A DNA stretch of 64,000 nucleotides, from positions 62,001-126,000 of the forward strand of contig CANMBE010000007.1 of assembly GCA_947495975.1 (NCBI GenBank), in the 5' to 3' direction. Shown piece after piece: positions 1 to 9,131 of this stretch. Source of the DNA: Ignavibacteria bacterium. GTDB lineage: Bacteria; Bacteroidota; Ignavibacteria; Kapaibacteriales; Kapaibacteriaceae. The first letter of the stretch is position 1. Each line of letters begins with the position of its first letter. The translations under genes and the position numbers were made by a program. A model generated the notes under the pieces. It was not told the DNA's origin. It worked only from the letters and a program-made list of their open reading frames with translations, and made no database searches.

Positions 1-167
1 TAGGACAAACGAGTCAATCGTGCTTGAAACAGCTTGTATGCACCATATACCGTAATAGCGAGAACCGCTACTGCTAGCAGGGGATGCACTTCTTGACCTA
101 CTACCACAATGCTGATTGTGGCGAGGTACGTGAAGGAAACGAGTAGAATTATCCAGAAGACAGCCAT
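1..167 (-). CDS. Partial small membrane protein downstream of hflX
   Basis: An ATG at 167 lies six bases after the hflX stop, and the frame stays open for 55 codons to the window edge, so the C-terminus is missing. The visible part holds two hydrophobic stretches, residues 2-24 (starting MAVFWIILLVS) and about 29-43, separated by a short VGQEVHP turn, then a basic tail (KLFQARLTRL). This looks like a two-helix inner-membrane protein. I do not recognise the family. The spacing implies co-transcription with hflX. Function unknown. Confidence 0.55.
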   Translation of the reverse strand, partial: MAVFWIILLVSFTYLATISIVVVGQEVHPLLAVAVLAITVYGAYKLFQARLTRLS

Positions 168-173
168 GAGTTT

Positions 174-1475
174 TTACGCGGGAGTGGAAAGAGGTGGACC
201 GTCGGCTGCTACATAATTATCGTAACGGGCCATGAAGAGAGCCAATTTATCTGAAGGGATGCGCACAGACAAGCGGATATCTGAATCCGTGTCTTGACGA
301 ACGAGCACTTCAACGTCATCGTAGATGCGAGCAACAATTTTCATCTCTGAATACGGAATGCACAATGTTCTAATAATAGCAGACTCTTCGAATGTTGCTT
401 GCATTCTCTGAAGGAGTCGCGAAATGTTTAAACCGCGCTCTGCAGACACAAAGACACAGTTCGGAAACTCTATTTCGGCATCGTTTAGAACAAGTGTGTC
501 CTCAAGAAGATCAATCTTGTTGAAAACTATTATCTGTGGCGTTTCTGAGGCACCTAATTTCTTGATTGTCTCATCCACTACGGCCATTTGATCGCGGTGC
601 TGGGGAGTGGCAATATCAACAACATGCAACAGGACATCTGCCTCGAGGGTTTCGGCTAACGTCGATTGGAAAGAAGCAACAAGTTGCGGGGGAAGTTTGC
701 GAATAAATCCAACTGTGTCTGACACAAGAGCTTTCTGGCCCGATGGCAAGTCAAGACTTCGCACCGTGGTATCAAGCGTGGCAAAGAGTCGGTCCTCTAT
801 GAACACATCTGCCAAGGTTAACTGGCGCATTAAGGAAGACTTTCCAGCATTGGTATAACCTACAAGGGCAAAACGTGGAATACCCTCTCGCCCCTTACGC
901 TGAATATCTCTTTGTGCTTCAATCTCTTTGAGCTTTTCACGCAGACGTTGCATGCGTGTACGATACATGCGGCGGTCAGTCTCGATTTGTGTTTCGCCCG
1001 GCCCCTTGCTTCCTACGCCACCAAATTGTTTTGAAAGGTGTGTCCACATGCCAGTGAGTCTGGGCAAGAGATACTCTAACTGAGCAAGTTCTACTTGCGT
1101 GCGAGACTCTGCTGACTTTGCATGAGCAGCGAAAATGTCGAGGATCACTCCGCTGCGGTCAAGGACCTTAATATTGAGTTCCTTCTCTAGATTTCGTACC
1201 TGAGCAGGGGAGAGCTCATCATCAAACACCACCATATCGGCTCGTAACTCCACAACGAGTTCCTTGAGCTCTTGTACTTTGCCCTTGCCAAGAGCCGTAG
1301 ATAAATCTGGTCGCTCACGTTCTTGAGTAAGCCTACCAATAACATCCGCACCTGCAGTATCGAGCAACAGGGTTAGTTCATCAAGATGCTCGCGCACCAC
1401 ATCAGGGTTGACGCCTTTTTTTGTGACCGCAACAATAAATGCTTGCTCTCGCGGACGTAGACCTACATCGTGCAC
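174..1475 (-). CDS. hflX: Ribosome-associated GTPase HflX
   Basis: HflX is a translational GTPase-family protein that binds 50S/70S ribosomes and splits stalled ribosomes after stress. The 433-residue protein has the HflX N-terminal domain (residues about 20-190) with the hallmark GGVGSKGPGETQIETDRR at 152-169, then a G domain: P-loop GYTNAGKS at 206-213, DTVGF as G3 and NKID as G4. A C-terminal region of about 80 residues follows. The start is GTG at 1475, preceded by GAGG four bases upstream; no in-frame ATG fits the conserved N-terminus better. It is transcribed divergently from the OstA-like gene. TAAATTCG (complement of 1502-1509) is one mismatch from the Bacteroidota -7 box TAnnTTTG and could serve it. 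Full length, no defects seen. Confidence 0.95.
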   Translation of the reverse strand: MHDVGLRPREQAFIVAVTKKGVNPDVVREHLDELTLLLDTAGADVIGRLTQERERPDLSTALGKGKVQELKELVVELRADMVVFDDELSPAQVRNLEKELNIKVLDRSGVILDIFAAHAKSAESRTQVELAQLEYLLPRLTGMWTHLSKQFGGVGSKGPGETQIETDRRMYRTRMQRLREKLKEIEAQRDIQRKGREGIPRFALVGYTNAGKSSLMRQLTLADVFIEDRLFATLDTTVRSLDLPSGQKALVSDTVGFIRKLPPQLVASFQSTLAETLEADVLLHVVDIATPQHRDQMAVVDETIKKLGASETPQIIVFNKIDLLEDTLVLNDAEIEFPNCVFVSAERGLNISRLLQRMQATFEESAIIRTLCIPYSEMKIVARIYDDVEVLVRQDTDSDIRLSVRIPSDKLALFMARYDNYVAADGPPLSTPA

Positions 1476-1554
1476 ATTGCCTCGTGGGAAGTTCTAAGAA
1501 CGAATTTACGGCGTGAAGACATGCTTGACAGCGAAGAACGTAGATTTGGAGCTC

Positions 1555-2844
1555 ATGTACACACTCTTTCTTCTCTTGTTGGTGATTTCAGCGCTCGTTC
1601 TGCCTGCTCAGGAGCAGGATGGACCTCAGCTACCCATTATACTTGAACACGCCGACTCGATGGTAGGCATTGGTCCCACAGAGACGGGAATTCGCGAATT
1701 CTTAGGCAACGTGCGTTTTGTGCAGGGAAACGTGACTGTTACATGCGACCGAGCAGTTCATAGCGTGTCAACAAACCAGGCAGACTTTTATGGTCGCGTT
1801 GCTGTCCGCCAGGGCAACGTCATCATAAACGCGCCCTACCTCAGCTACAATGGAGCCACACACCTCGGCATTGCTCCACGAGGTATAAAGGTGTTGGAGG
1901 GGGCTAGTGCAATAACGGCACGGCATGGTACCTATTCTACCACATCTCACATTGCCACTTTTGCGGACAGTGTGGTTGCAGTTGATGACTCGGTACAGAT
2001 TTGGGCAGATACACTGGTTTACGATCGAGATGCCGATACAACCTTCGCTAGTGGTTCCGTCTTTGTGAGTGACGTTCTCGGAACGTTCTGGATAGCCGGA
2101 GATAGAGCTTTTCGTGACGTAAACGTAGGGTTGATGAGGATGTGGGGAAGCGCAGCTTCGTGGCAATGGGACAGCACAGACGCCGGAGATACGATTTACG
2201 TGGCAGCCGATACGCTTATCGTGAACCGTGCGTTAGGTAAGAGCAGTTACGTGGCCATTTCACGAGCTGAGCTCATTCGAGGTGGCGTATCAGCGAGATC
2301 CGATTCCATGAATTATTCCTCCATGACGGAGCGTTTTGACCTTCGTGGACATCCGATTCTATGGTCGGACTCATTATTGCTCATTGCCGACACAATCGTT
2401 GCCTTGGTACCTGGCAGAAAGCTACATTCTGTTTTGGGCATGTCTCACGCACTCTTAATTAGCCAAACTGACACACTTTTCCCCGACAGATTTGATCAGA
2501 TCAGCGGTGATCAAATTTTGCTGTCCATCTCCGAAGACACAGTGAGGAGGCTAACCTCCACGGGTAATGCCCAGAGTATAACGTTTAGAGCAGAAGCTAC
2601 ACGTCCAGAAGGACTTGCAAAAGTGGCCGCAGACACTATCCGGGCAATGTTTCATGCCGGTCAGTTATCGGATGTCTATTGGCTTGGAGGCATAGAAGGG
2701 GAGCATCACCCAGAACCAGTTGTAGCTGGGCGGGCGCAAGAATATCGACTATTGGGATTTGTTTGGCGCACGGACCGGCCAACAATCAGGCCACTAGCGA
2801 AGCCGTTTGCGATCCCAGTTGTTCGTGTTGGATCCGAGAAGTAA
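1555..2844 (+). CDS. OstA/LptA-like exported protein
   Basis: The protein resembles the OstA-like/LptA beta-jellyroll family, whose members carry lipopolysaccharide between inner and outer membrane. It begins with a signal peptide (MYTLFLLLLVISALVLPAQ) and then has repeating short beta-strand units such as FLGNVRFVQGNVTVTCDRA, the OstA repeat style in which a 'damaged' strand is followed by DRA, DTL or DSL. The 429 residues are much longer than enterobacterial LptA (about 185), as is usual for Bacteroidota OstA-like proteins. ATG 1555 is preferred over an upstream GTG at 1513 because GGAG sits six bases before it and the signal peptide starts there. waaA in this window belongs to the same envelope theme. 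The exact role is inferred from family likeness. Confidence 0.7.
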   Translation: MYTLFLLLLVISALVLPAQEQDGPQLPIILEHADSMVGIGPTETGIREFLGNVRFVQGNVTVTCDRAVHSVSTNQADFYGRVAVRQGNVIINAPYLSYNGATHLGIAPRGIKVLEGASAITARHGTYSTTSHIATFADSVVAVDDSVQIWADTLVYDRDADTTFASGSVFVSDVLGTFWIAGDRAFRDVNVGLMRMWGSAASWQWDSTDAGDTIYVAADTLIVNRALGKSSYVAISRAELIRGGVSARSDSMNYSSMTERFDLRGHPILWSDSLLLIADTIVALVPGRKLHSVLGMSHALLISQTDTLFPDRFDQISGDQILLSISEDTVRRLTSTGNAQSITFRAEATRPEGLAKVAADTIRAMFHAGQLSDVYWLGGIEGEHHPEPVVAGRAQEYRLLGFVWRTDRPTIRPLAKPFAIPVVRVGSEK

Positions 2845-2913
2845 CCAAATGCTGCTAGAAGTGTTAACATGCCAGAGTGCGGGTATCCGCTCCTAAGACT
2901 TTAGGGCAAAATT

Positions 2914-5900
2914 GTGTTGATACGCAAGCTCATCCTCATGTTCGTTTGCATGTACGGAGCCATTGGGCTTTGTGCACAGGTTGAGCGCATACTTCCGCGT
3001 AGGGGATCTTCTTCGCTAGAGGGAACGAGCTTTGTAGTTGGGTTTATGGCGAATGAAGTCTTAGAAGATGGCGGCGATCCAAGAGTCCAAATCTTTATCG
3101 CCTCACAGTACGACGCAACTGTTACGTTCACATCACGAGTGCAAGGCACGTACACAGTTTTTGTTCGTGCTAATACTGTTCAGATTGAAACAATGAACGT
3201 AATGCACGTGGTAAATACGTCCGAGCGCCGGTTTCCGAGAGCAGTGTTCGTAACATCTGATGTTCCCGTAGTAGTGTACACACTCAATACTCTTGCCCAG
3301 TCTTCAGACTCCTACACTGCAATCCCAATCAAACATTGTGGCACACAGTACTACACTGTAAACAGACCCACAGATTGGTACAGAGGAAGTGCTTCACCGT
3401 TGTCTCGTATCCCTCGAGTTGGTGAGTTTATGGTGATGGCAACCGAGGACAATACATATGTAGACCTTGTCACCACTACGGCAACAAGAGGTGGTGTGCC
3501 GGCCAGAACTCCATGGAGAATATTCCTTAGCAAGGGCGATTGTTATCTGGTGCAAGCGCTGCCAACAAGATTTGGCGGAGATGATCTAACGGGATCATCG
3601 ATAAGTGCGAGTGCTCCGGTTGCTGTGATTTCGGGTCATGTGCGTGCTAGTATGCCGTTAGATTCGATGAGTTCAAAGGATCATCTCGTTGAGCAACTTC
3701 CGCCTGTGAATCTATGGGGGAAGTCTTATGCAACTACACCATTTGTTTCGTCAGTTCGGGGTGACGTCATAAAAATCATGGCGTCGTCAATTGATCAAGA
3801 CATTTTCTTGGTCACAAGGTCAGGTGGTAAAACCTTTCGCATAAATAACCCAGGTGAATGGCGAGATACGTCGCTCTCCGGACCAGCATATTGGTATAGC
3901 TCGAAGCCTTTTTTCGTGACACAATTTATGACGAGTGTGTATGGACCAGATCTATACACAGACCCTGCGATGGTTGTGGTTCCTGCAATTGAACAATTCG
4001 TGAACTCGGCATTGTTTCAGTTTCCCATTCTTGAGGAGAGCGGTTATCCTAATCAACAGCACTTCTATTTTGTAAATGTCGTAGCGGATTCGATTGCTCT
4101 TTCCACCCTAAAACTCGATACAACATTAATCAGGCAATTGGCCCCTCAGATCAATGTTCAGAGAGTACCGGGTACCTCCCTTCATTGGGCAACCTTGCAG
4201 TTGCAGCGTGGCGCATTTGTTATTACCGCGGATACTGGAACATTTGGCGGAGTTATGTACGGCACGTCGGTCGTAGACTCATACGCTAACATGATTGGGG
4301 TTACCTATGAGCCCCTTCCCACCTTTGACAAGTCTCCACCGAGATTCTCACTTTTAGCGGACTGTGGGGTTATCAGTGGAATGATCGCTGATTCATCGCT
4401 TGAATCAGCGATGCTAGATGAAGTCACGGTAATCAACGCGCGAACAAAGAACTTCCGTTGGCAATTTTCTGCGCCAATCGATACGAATGGGACCGTGATT
4501 TTTGATGCGGACGTGCGCGATCTATGGACGGATGCACAGATTGTTATTCACGCCTATGATAACCAAGGAAATGGCCGGGAGTGGCTCTATAGGTACGACG
4601 CACCTAACGAAGAGCTACCAAAAGAGGCAGTTCTTTCCATTGTGGGTAAGTCCGAGGTGTGTACGACGGCTGTGTTAAAAAATCGAGATTCAACGCCTGT
4701 CCGTATCGTCAACATGAGCGTTACGGGTGATAAGCGCATCCGGCTAGCACCAGGCCAGCGCCTTGATACAATTCTTGCTGCCGGTGATTCACTTATAGTG
4801 ACTGTGTGTGTGCTCCCATCGGCAGATACAACCGACGCCTTTGGTTCCCTCATTATTGAATATCCCTGCAAGTTGCTGCGAATGATAACTGTGCGCTCTA
4901 GGACAACAGCCTCGTTGCGTGCGGATCCGATTGACCTTGGAACTGTGCGTGTTGGCGATACGGCGTGCGGCAAAGTGCCAATAGTGAATGATGGTACATC
5001 GGAGGTTACTGTAGATGAATTGGTGCTTTCAAAACTCAAGATGAGATTTGTTGTTGATACATCGCTTCTTCAATTGCCAAAGCTATTGGCGCCAAACGAT
5101 ACACTCTGGGTGAACGTGTGTTTTAGTCCAGATACTACTGGGAGTTTCACACGAAGTGATACCGTGAAATCTATCCCTGTTTTGGGTGTAACAACAATAT
5201 ATTCGGGTGTAGGAGTTAGACCTCGTCTGCGTCCGCTATATGTTGATTGGGGCAGAAGGCGTATTGGTTCTATAAATGACACTACGCTGGTGCTGCCCAA
5301 CACTGGAGATGGTTGGTGCCTTGCAAATACATACAAGAATGCGCCACTGGATTCAACATTTCGTATTCAAGGTCAACTCGTTGCAGGCCTTCGATTGAAC
5401 GCACGTGATTCAGTTGAGATTGACCTACGCTACACGCCACAGGAGAGAGAAGTCTCTTCTTCCGTAGTTCCAATTGAGATTGACTGGGTTGGACACGAAC
5501 CCATTGATATTACACTTCGAGGAATTGGAACACTGCCTGACGTCTCCGTGCGAGATATAGACCTAGGTAGTGTAATCGTTAACACAACAAAAGACAGCAC
5601 GGTGAATTATATAGAAACTGGAAGATTCCGTGGAAATGAGCCCCTTACCATTTCTGATGTGCGAGTTACCGGTCCAGATGATGCTTCATTTACTATCGCA
5701 GGTTCGTTAACCTCCCTGCGTTCACTTGGGGTTATTGACTCCCTTCGAGACCTCGTGCAGTTCACGCCCCAGCGTGTAGGACTGCATGAGTGTGTTGTGC
5801 ATGTTGACCATAATGCACGAAGGGGCGGACAACCTGAAACATCGTCGTTTAAAATATTTGGTATTGGCGTTTTTCCAGCTGTTGCAGATCTCCGACTGCA

Positions 5901-6903
5901 ACTCAACATTGCAGCTGACGTGGGAGTATGCACGAACGTTCCGGTTACGGTGAGGATCGTAAATATTGGCAGCGGACCAATGCGAATCGATACGCTCGTA
6001 ATGGAAGGGGCTGCCAGCACATTCAATCTTTTGCCCTTTGGAGCCATGTTAACCTTGCAGGCAGAGTCAAGTTGGCAAATCGATACGGTTTTAATCTTCG
6101 ATAGATCCGGATCTCGGACTGTTGCCGTCCGGCTCGTAGATACTACGAGGGCAGTGCTCACCTCAGAGGCCACAGTAAACGTTGCCATCCCAATAGCAAC
6201 TGCGTCATTGACGATTGGCGCCCCTCAGCCATACGTGTCAGGTCCAACAGTACTCAACATCCAAGCTGGGCTAGCTGCAATGCAGGATGTGCCTGTGCAG
6301 CCTACAATAACGGTCCGCGTTCGCAACGAGAGATTCACCGTCGCAGACACAAGTACTGTTGTGGCATTTGTTTCTGACGCGGACCGCCCACGGATTTCTG
6401 TGCCAGTTAGGGTTATTCAGACGTCAGAAGTAATAACCTGTGAGCCACAGACAGCTCTTCGTGGGGCGTGGACGTTGGATGTAAGCCTACCAGGAACATT
6501 CCTCTGGGCCAATCCAGAGCCATTCTCAATAGCAGCAGAATTGGATCCAAGCCCGTGCTTTGACCCTGCGCCGGCACACATAACCAACATAGAGGTCTTG
6601 CCATGTGGGACTGCAAGCCGAGTAGTGAAGCTTGGCGCACTCCCAATAGTTCAGACAATCCTTCGATCTCAGCCGTCTAGCGAAACAATTGAAATTGACC
6701 TTGAAGCAAGCCAAGACATGGTTGTGAGTGTCGAATGCGAGACCCTCGGTGGACAAAGATTTATCCTCGATGAACGATTCTCTTTGCAAAAGGGACTCCA
6801 GCATTGTAACTTTTCAACTTCTGGGTGGGGATCCGGTGTCTATCGTCTTATGTTTAGACATGAAACCGGCGTGGCAGATAGGCTGATATTCATCGTCAAA
6901 TAG
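2914..6903 (+). CDS. Large surface protein with IgGFc-binding-like N-terminus
   Basis: A 1329-residue exported protein. GTG 2914 starts a signal peptide (LIRKLILMFVCMYGAIGLCAQ) with AGGG about eight bases upstream. Residues about 35-480 resemble the IgGFc-binding N-terminal domain family: repeated blocks such as VAVISGHVRAS, LPPVNLWGKSYATTPF and FVTQFMTSVYG. Residues about 590-1090 are a series of beta-sandwich modules of the HYDIN/ASH 'choice-of-anchor D' type, recognisable by DLGTVRVGDT, VDWGRRRIG and DLGSVIVNTTKDS. The last 75 residues (ending GVYRLMFRHETGVADRLIFIVK) look like a diverged T9SS sorting domain without the usual NP motif. It is a paralogue of the proteins at 10262 and 26569. 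The following barrel gene starts 11 bases after its stop, so the two are probably co-transcribed. Likely cell-surface or matrix structural role; ligand unknown. Confidence 0.75.
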   Translation: MLIRKLILMFVCMYGAIGLCAQVERILPRRGSSSLEGTSFVVGFMANEVLEDGGDPRVQIFIASQYDATVTFTSRVQGTYTVFVRANTVQIETMNVMHVVNTSERRFPRAVFVTSDVPVVVYTLNTLAQSSDSYTAIPIKHCGTQYYTVNRPTDWYRGSASPLSRIPRVGEFMVMATEDNTYVDLVTTTATRGGVPARTPWRIFLSKGDCYLVQALPTRFGGDDLTGSSISASAPVAVISGHVRASMPLDSMSSKDHLVEQLPPVNLWGKSYATTPFVSSVRGDVIKIMASSIDQDIFLVTRSGGKTFRINNPGEWRDTSLSGPAYWYSSKPFFVTQFMTSVYGPDLYTDPAMVVVPAIEQFVNSALFQFPILEESGYPNQQHFYFVNVVADSIALSTLKLDTTLIRQLAPQINVQRVPGTSLHWATLQLQRGAFVITADTGTFGGVMYGTSVVDSYANMIGVTYEPLPTFDKSPPRFSLLADCGVISGMIADSSLESAMLDEVTVINARTKNFRWQFSAPIDTNGTVIFDADVRDLWTDAQIVIHAYDNQGNGREWLYRYDAPNEELPKEAVLSIVGKSEVCTTAVLKNRDSTPVRIVNMSVTGDKRIRLAPGQRLDTILAAGDSLIVTVCVLPSADTTDAFGSLIIEYPCKLLRMITVRSRTTASLRADPIDLGTVRVGDTACGKVPIVNDGTSEVTVDELVLSKLKMRFVVDTSLLQLPKLLAPNDTLWVNVCFSPDTTGSFTRSDTVKSIPVLGVTTIYSGVGVRPRLRPLYVDWGRRRIGSINDTTLVLPNTGDGWCLANTYKNAPLDSTFRIQGQLVAGLRLNARDSVEIDLRYTPQEREVSSSVVPIEIDWVGHEPIDITLRGIGTLPDVSVRDIDLGSVIVNTTKDSTVNYIETGRFRGNEPLTISDVRVTGPDDASFTIAGSLTSLRSLGVIDSLRDLVQFTPQRVGLHECVVHVDHNARRGGQPETSSFKIFGIGVFPAVADLRLQLNIAADVGVCTNVPVTVRIVNIGSGPMRIDTLVMEGAASTFNLLPFGAMLTLQAESSWQIDTVLIFDRSGSRTVAVRLVDTTRAVLTSEATVNVAIPIATASLTIGAPQPYVSGPTVLNIQAGLAAMQDVPVQPTITVRVRNERFTVADTSTVVAFVSDADRPRISVPVRVIQTSEVITCEPQTALRGAWTLDVSLPGTFLWANPEPFSIAAELDPSPCFDPAPAHITNIEVLPCGTASRVVKLGALPIVQTILRSQPSSETIEIDLEASQDMVVSVECETLGGQRFILDERFSLQKGLQHCNFSTSGWGSGVYRLMFRHETGVADRLIFIVK

Positions 6904-6914
6904 GGTGCAGAATT

Positions 6915-7730
6915 ATGATGAGACTCTTTACCTTCATGTGTGTGGCTTTCCTTTTAGCCTCAGGGAGCATGATCGCACAGCAAGAGCTTGGAGCTCGATC
7001 AAATCCACTTGTACCGGAGAAAAGCGCATCTCGCGTGTATGTTGGGCCAGTGGTTGGATTTAATAGGTCACTTCAATCGTCAGGATTCCAGTCCGTTGCT
7101 AATGATGTATTATGCCCGGACTTTACCCAGGGTACAGGAAATGGATATTATTTTGGCCTCTCGTTTGAATATCTATTAGGCAAGCCCCGAGACTCAAAGT
7201 CATCGATCATTGCTCGCGCAGTGTATGAGTTTATGCCGGGCTCGTACGTTGAGCCAGGAGATAAGCTTCCTTCGCTTGACGGTAACGGCCAAGTGGTGAA
7301 CTCTTCTGTTGACCACACAGCGGAAATAAACTATTCTCTCCTTGATTTTGAGTTGATCTACAAGCTCAACCTTTTCAATTCCAATTTTGGAATTGTTGTT
7401 GGACCTACCGTTGGATTAGTATTGAATTCTGAGCGCGTTCAGCAAATGAACCTCATTGAACCGCTTAATGGACAATTCGACCCTTTATTCTGCCCATCAT
7501 GTGAATACACAAACAACGGTCGGACTGTTATTACTGGCCGAGACAACATTCCGGATCGTTCTGCCATCCGTATTTCTGTTAAGGCAGGCGTACAGTATGA
7601 AATGCCAATCGGTCGGTTGCTGCTTGTTCCGTGCGTTTATTACAACTTTGGTATCACAGAAGTAAGTGCATCGGACAATCTTCGCATCAATGCGCTTCAG
7701 GCAGGATTTGACCTTCGGTTCGCTTTGTAA
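6915..7730 (+). CDS. Outer-membrane beta-barrel protein
   Basis: A 271-residue protein with a signal peptide ending near MIAQQ (about residue 22) and a body rich in alternating hydrophobic/polar strands with aromatic girdles, e.g. YYFGLSFEYLLG, SLLDFELIYKLNLF, FGIVVGPTVGLVL and LLLVPCVYYNFGITEV. It ends in a strand-like ALQAGFDLRFAL, as is typical for PorT/OmpA-like barrels of Bacteroidota. Two Cys (CPSC) lie in a probable extracellular loop. It sits 11 bases after the large surface protein and before a strong hairpin terminator, so the two form a short operon. It may anchor or assist the upstream surface protein, but that is inference. ATG 6915 and ATG 6918 are both possible starts. Confidence 0.7.
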   Translation: MMRLFTFMCVAFLLASGSMIAQQELGARSNPLVPEKSASRVYVGPVVGFNRSLQSSGFQSVANDVLCPDFTQGTGNGYYFGLSFEYLLGKPRDSKSSIIARAVYEFMPGSYVEPGDKLPSLDGNGQVVNSSVDHTAEINYSLLDFELIYKLNLFNSNFGIVVGPTVGLVLNSERVQQMNLIEPLNGQFDPLFCPSCEYTNNGRTVITGRDNIPDRSAIRISVKAGVQYEMPIGRLLLVPCVYYNFGITEVSASDNLRINALQAGFDLRFAL

Positions 7731-7756
7731 TCGATTCTCAATTTGAATATTCCATC

Positions 7757-7785
7757 GATGCCCGCTTCGGCGGGCATCTTCGTTT
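7757..7785 (+). terminator. Rho-independent terminator
   Basis: A perfect 9-bp stem, GATGCCCGC/GCGGGCATC (7757-7765 with 7770-7778), is closed by a UUCG tetraloop and followed by TTCGTTT. It lies 26 bases after the barrel stop and only 22 bases before the HIT gene start. Confidence 0.8.
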
Positions 7786-7794
7786 CCCCCCCCC
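7786..7794 (+). repeat. Homopolymeric C9 tract
   Basis: Nine consecutive C residues lie between the terminator and the HIT-family start codon at 7801, where a ribosome-binding site would normally be. No SD-like purine run is present. Confidence 0.9.
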
Positions 7795-7800
7795 AGACCC

Positions 7801-8301
7801 ATGATGGAACAGCTCTGGTCACCTTGGCGATCTGCATATATTGCTTCTGATCAATCTTCAGAAGGCTGTTTCCTTTGCAAAGCTGCCGCTCCAGATGCAG
7901 AACAACGCCTCGTCCTTGTTGTTGCGCGATTTGAGTTTACTATCGTTTTACTCAACCGGTATCCATACAATGCCGGACATCTCTTGATAGCGCCAAAGGA
8001 GCACACTGGTAATTTGGGGGTACTTCCCACGGCACAAGCCCACGAACTCATGGACGTAACTCAAGTGGCACTGCGAGTCTTGCAAGCTGAAATGCGACCT
8101 CACGGTGTAAACCTAGGCGGAAATCTCGGAGCTGCTGCTGGAGCAGGCGTGCCAGATCATCTCCATATACATTTGGTGCCACGATGGAACGGCGATACGA
8201 ATTTCATGCCGGTAATCGGCGAAGTGAAGGTAGTGTCTGAGCAGATTGACGAAATCTGGGATCGTTTTTCAAAAGCGTTCTGTGATAGTACATCGCGATG
8301 A
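7801..8301 (+). CDS. HIT family hydrolase
   Basis: Histidine-triad nucleotide hydrolase/transferase, probably acting on dinucleoside polyphosphates or AMP conjugates in the cytoplasm. The 166 residues contain the triad HLHIHLVP (His120, His122, His124), the N-terminal CxxC pair CFLC (23-26) often seen in zinc-binding HIT proteins, the substrate-fold segment NRYPYNAGHLLIAPKEH and the C-terminal RWNGDTNFMPVIGEVKV typical of the Ap4A phosphorylase-like branch. It starts directly after a terminator and a C9 tract and overlaps rsmA by four bases (ATGA), so HIT, rsmA and the PAP2 gene form an operon. Substrate not determinable from sequence. Confidence 0.88.
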   Translation: MMEQLWSPWRSAYIASDQSSEGCFLCKAAAPDAEQRLVLVVARFEFTIVLLNRYPYNAGHLLIAPKEHTGNLGVLPTAQAHELMDVTQVALRVLQAEMRPHGVNLGGNLGAAAGAGVPDHLHIHLVPRWNGDTNFMPVIGEVKVVSEQIDEIWDRFSKAFCDSTSR

Positions 8302-9131
8302 GCACATTTGCTCCTCGTAAGCAATTCAGTCAGAACTTTCTCACCGACCCACGGACGGCCGACAAGATCGTGCATGCACTTGAATTGGTAGGGGGCGATG
8401 TGGTCCTCGAGATTGGTCCTGGCACTGGCGTTCTTACTCAGAGACTTCTTCGCACACCAGCTCTTGACATCCTAGCAGTAGACCTCGACCCTCGATCTAT
8501 AGCTCACCTTCAAGAGCAGCCGTGGAGCAGAGATAAACGCCTCACTCTACGAGAGGGCGACGTGCTGCTTGTTGACATTCAACGTGAGTGGTCAAATGTT
8601 GTGCGTGAGAACCGAACAGTGATTGGCAACATCCCATATTCCATTACAAGCGACTTGCTTTTTTGGGCGTTTGATCAACATCCTGTGGCCTCAAGAGTTG
8701 TGATGATGATGCAGCGTGAAGTAGCAAAGCGATGTGTCGCACAGCCGCGAACAAAAGAATATGGAGTGCTAAGTGTTGCAACGTGGCTGTATAGCGAAGC
8801 TAAGATCCTCTTTCATGTTCAGCCCGGATCTTTTTTTCCTCGACCAGACGTAACGTCTTCAGTTGTCCGATTTCGCCTACGAGAAATACCCGCTTTGGGA
8901 CTAGATCCAGACCCTTTTATGTCATTTGTTCGATCGGCATTCTCGATGCGTCGGAAAGTAATGACAAACGCCTTAAATGATTGGGCGCGGAGAATGGAAA
9001 TTGATGTGCGTTCACGTGACATGTATCACGGTAACAATCTGTCAAAAACGCGCGCAGAAGAACTCGCTCCAGAGGTTCTTGCTCGCATCTACGTTGAGCT
9101 TCTGAGTCAGACAGGGGGCTCACGTGTTTGA
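8298..9131 (+). CDS. rsmA: 16S rRNA dimethyladenosine transferase
   Basis: RsmA (KsgA) dimethylates the two adjacent adenines in helix 45 of 16S rRNA during 30S assembly. The 277-residue protein starts with the typical RKQFSQNFLTDPRTADKIV. It has the SAM motif VLEIGPGTGVLTQRLL (about 36-51), an acidic AVDLD ribose-binding motif, the catalytic GNIPYSITS loop (about 113) and the C-terminal domain segment MRRKVMTNAL. It overlaps the HIT gene by four bases and the PAP2 gene by eight, indicating translational coupling. Full length. Confidence 0.95.
   Translation: MSTFAPRKQFSQNFLTDPRTADKIVHALELVGGDVVLEIGPGTGVLTQRLLRTPALDILAVDLDPRSIAHLQEQPWSRDKRLTLREGDVLLVDIQREWSNVVRENRTVIGNIPYSITSDLLFWAFDQHPVASRVVMMMQREVAKRCVAQPRTKEYGVLSVATWLYSEAKILFHVQPGSFFPRPDVTSSVVRFRLREIPALGLDPDPFMSFVRSAFSMRRKVMTNALNDWARRMEIDVRSRDMYHGNNLSKTRAEELAPEVLARIYVELLSQTGGSRV

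Noticed and set aside
5607-6188. 193-codon antisense frame in the first large surface protein
   Set aside because: Thr/Ser/Arg-rich shadow of the beta-sandwich coding strand; no signal peptide or motif.
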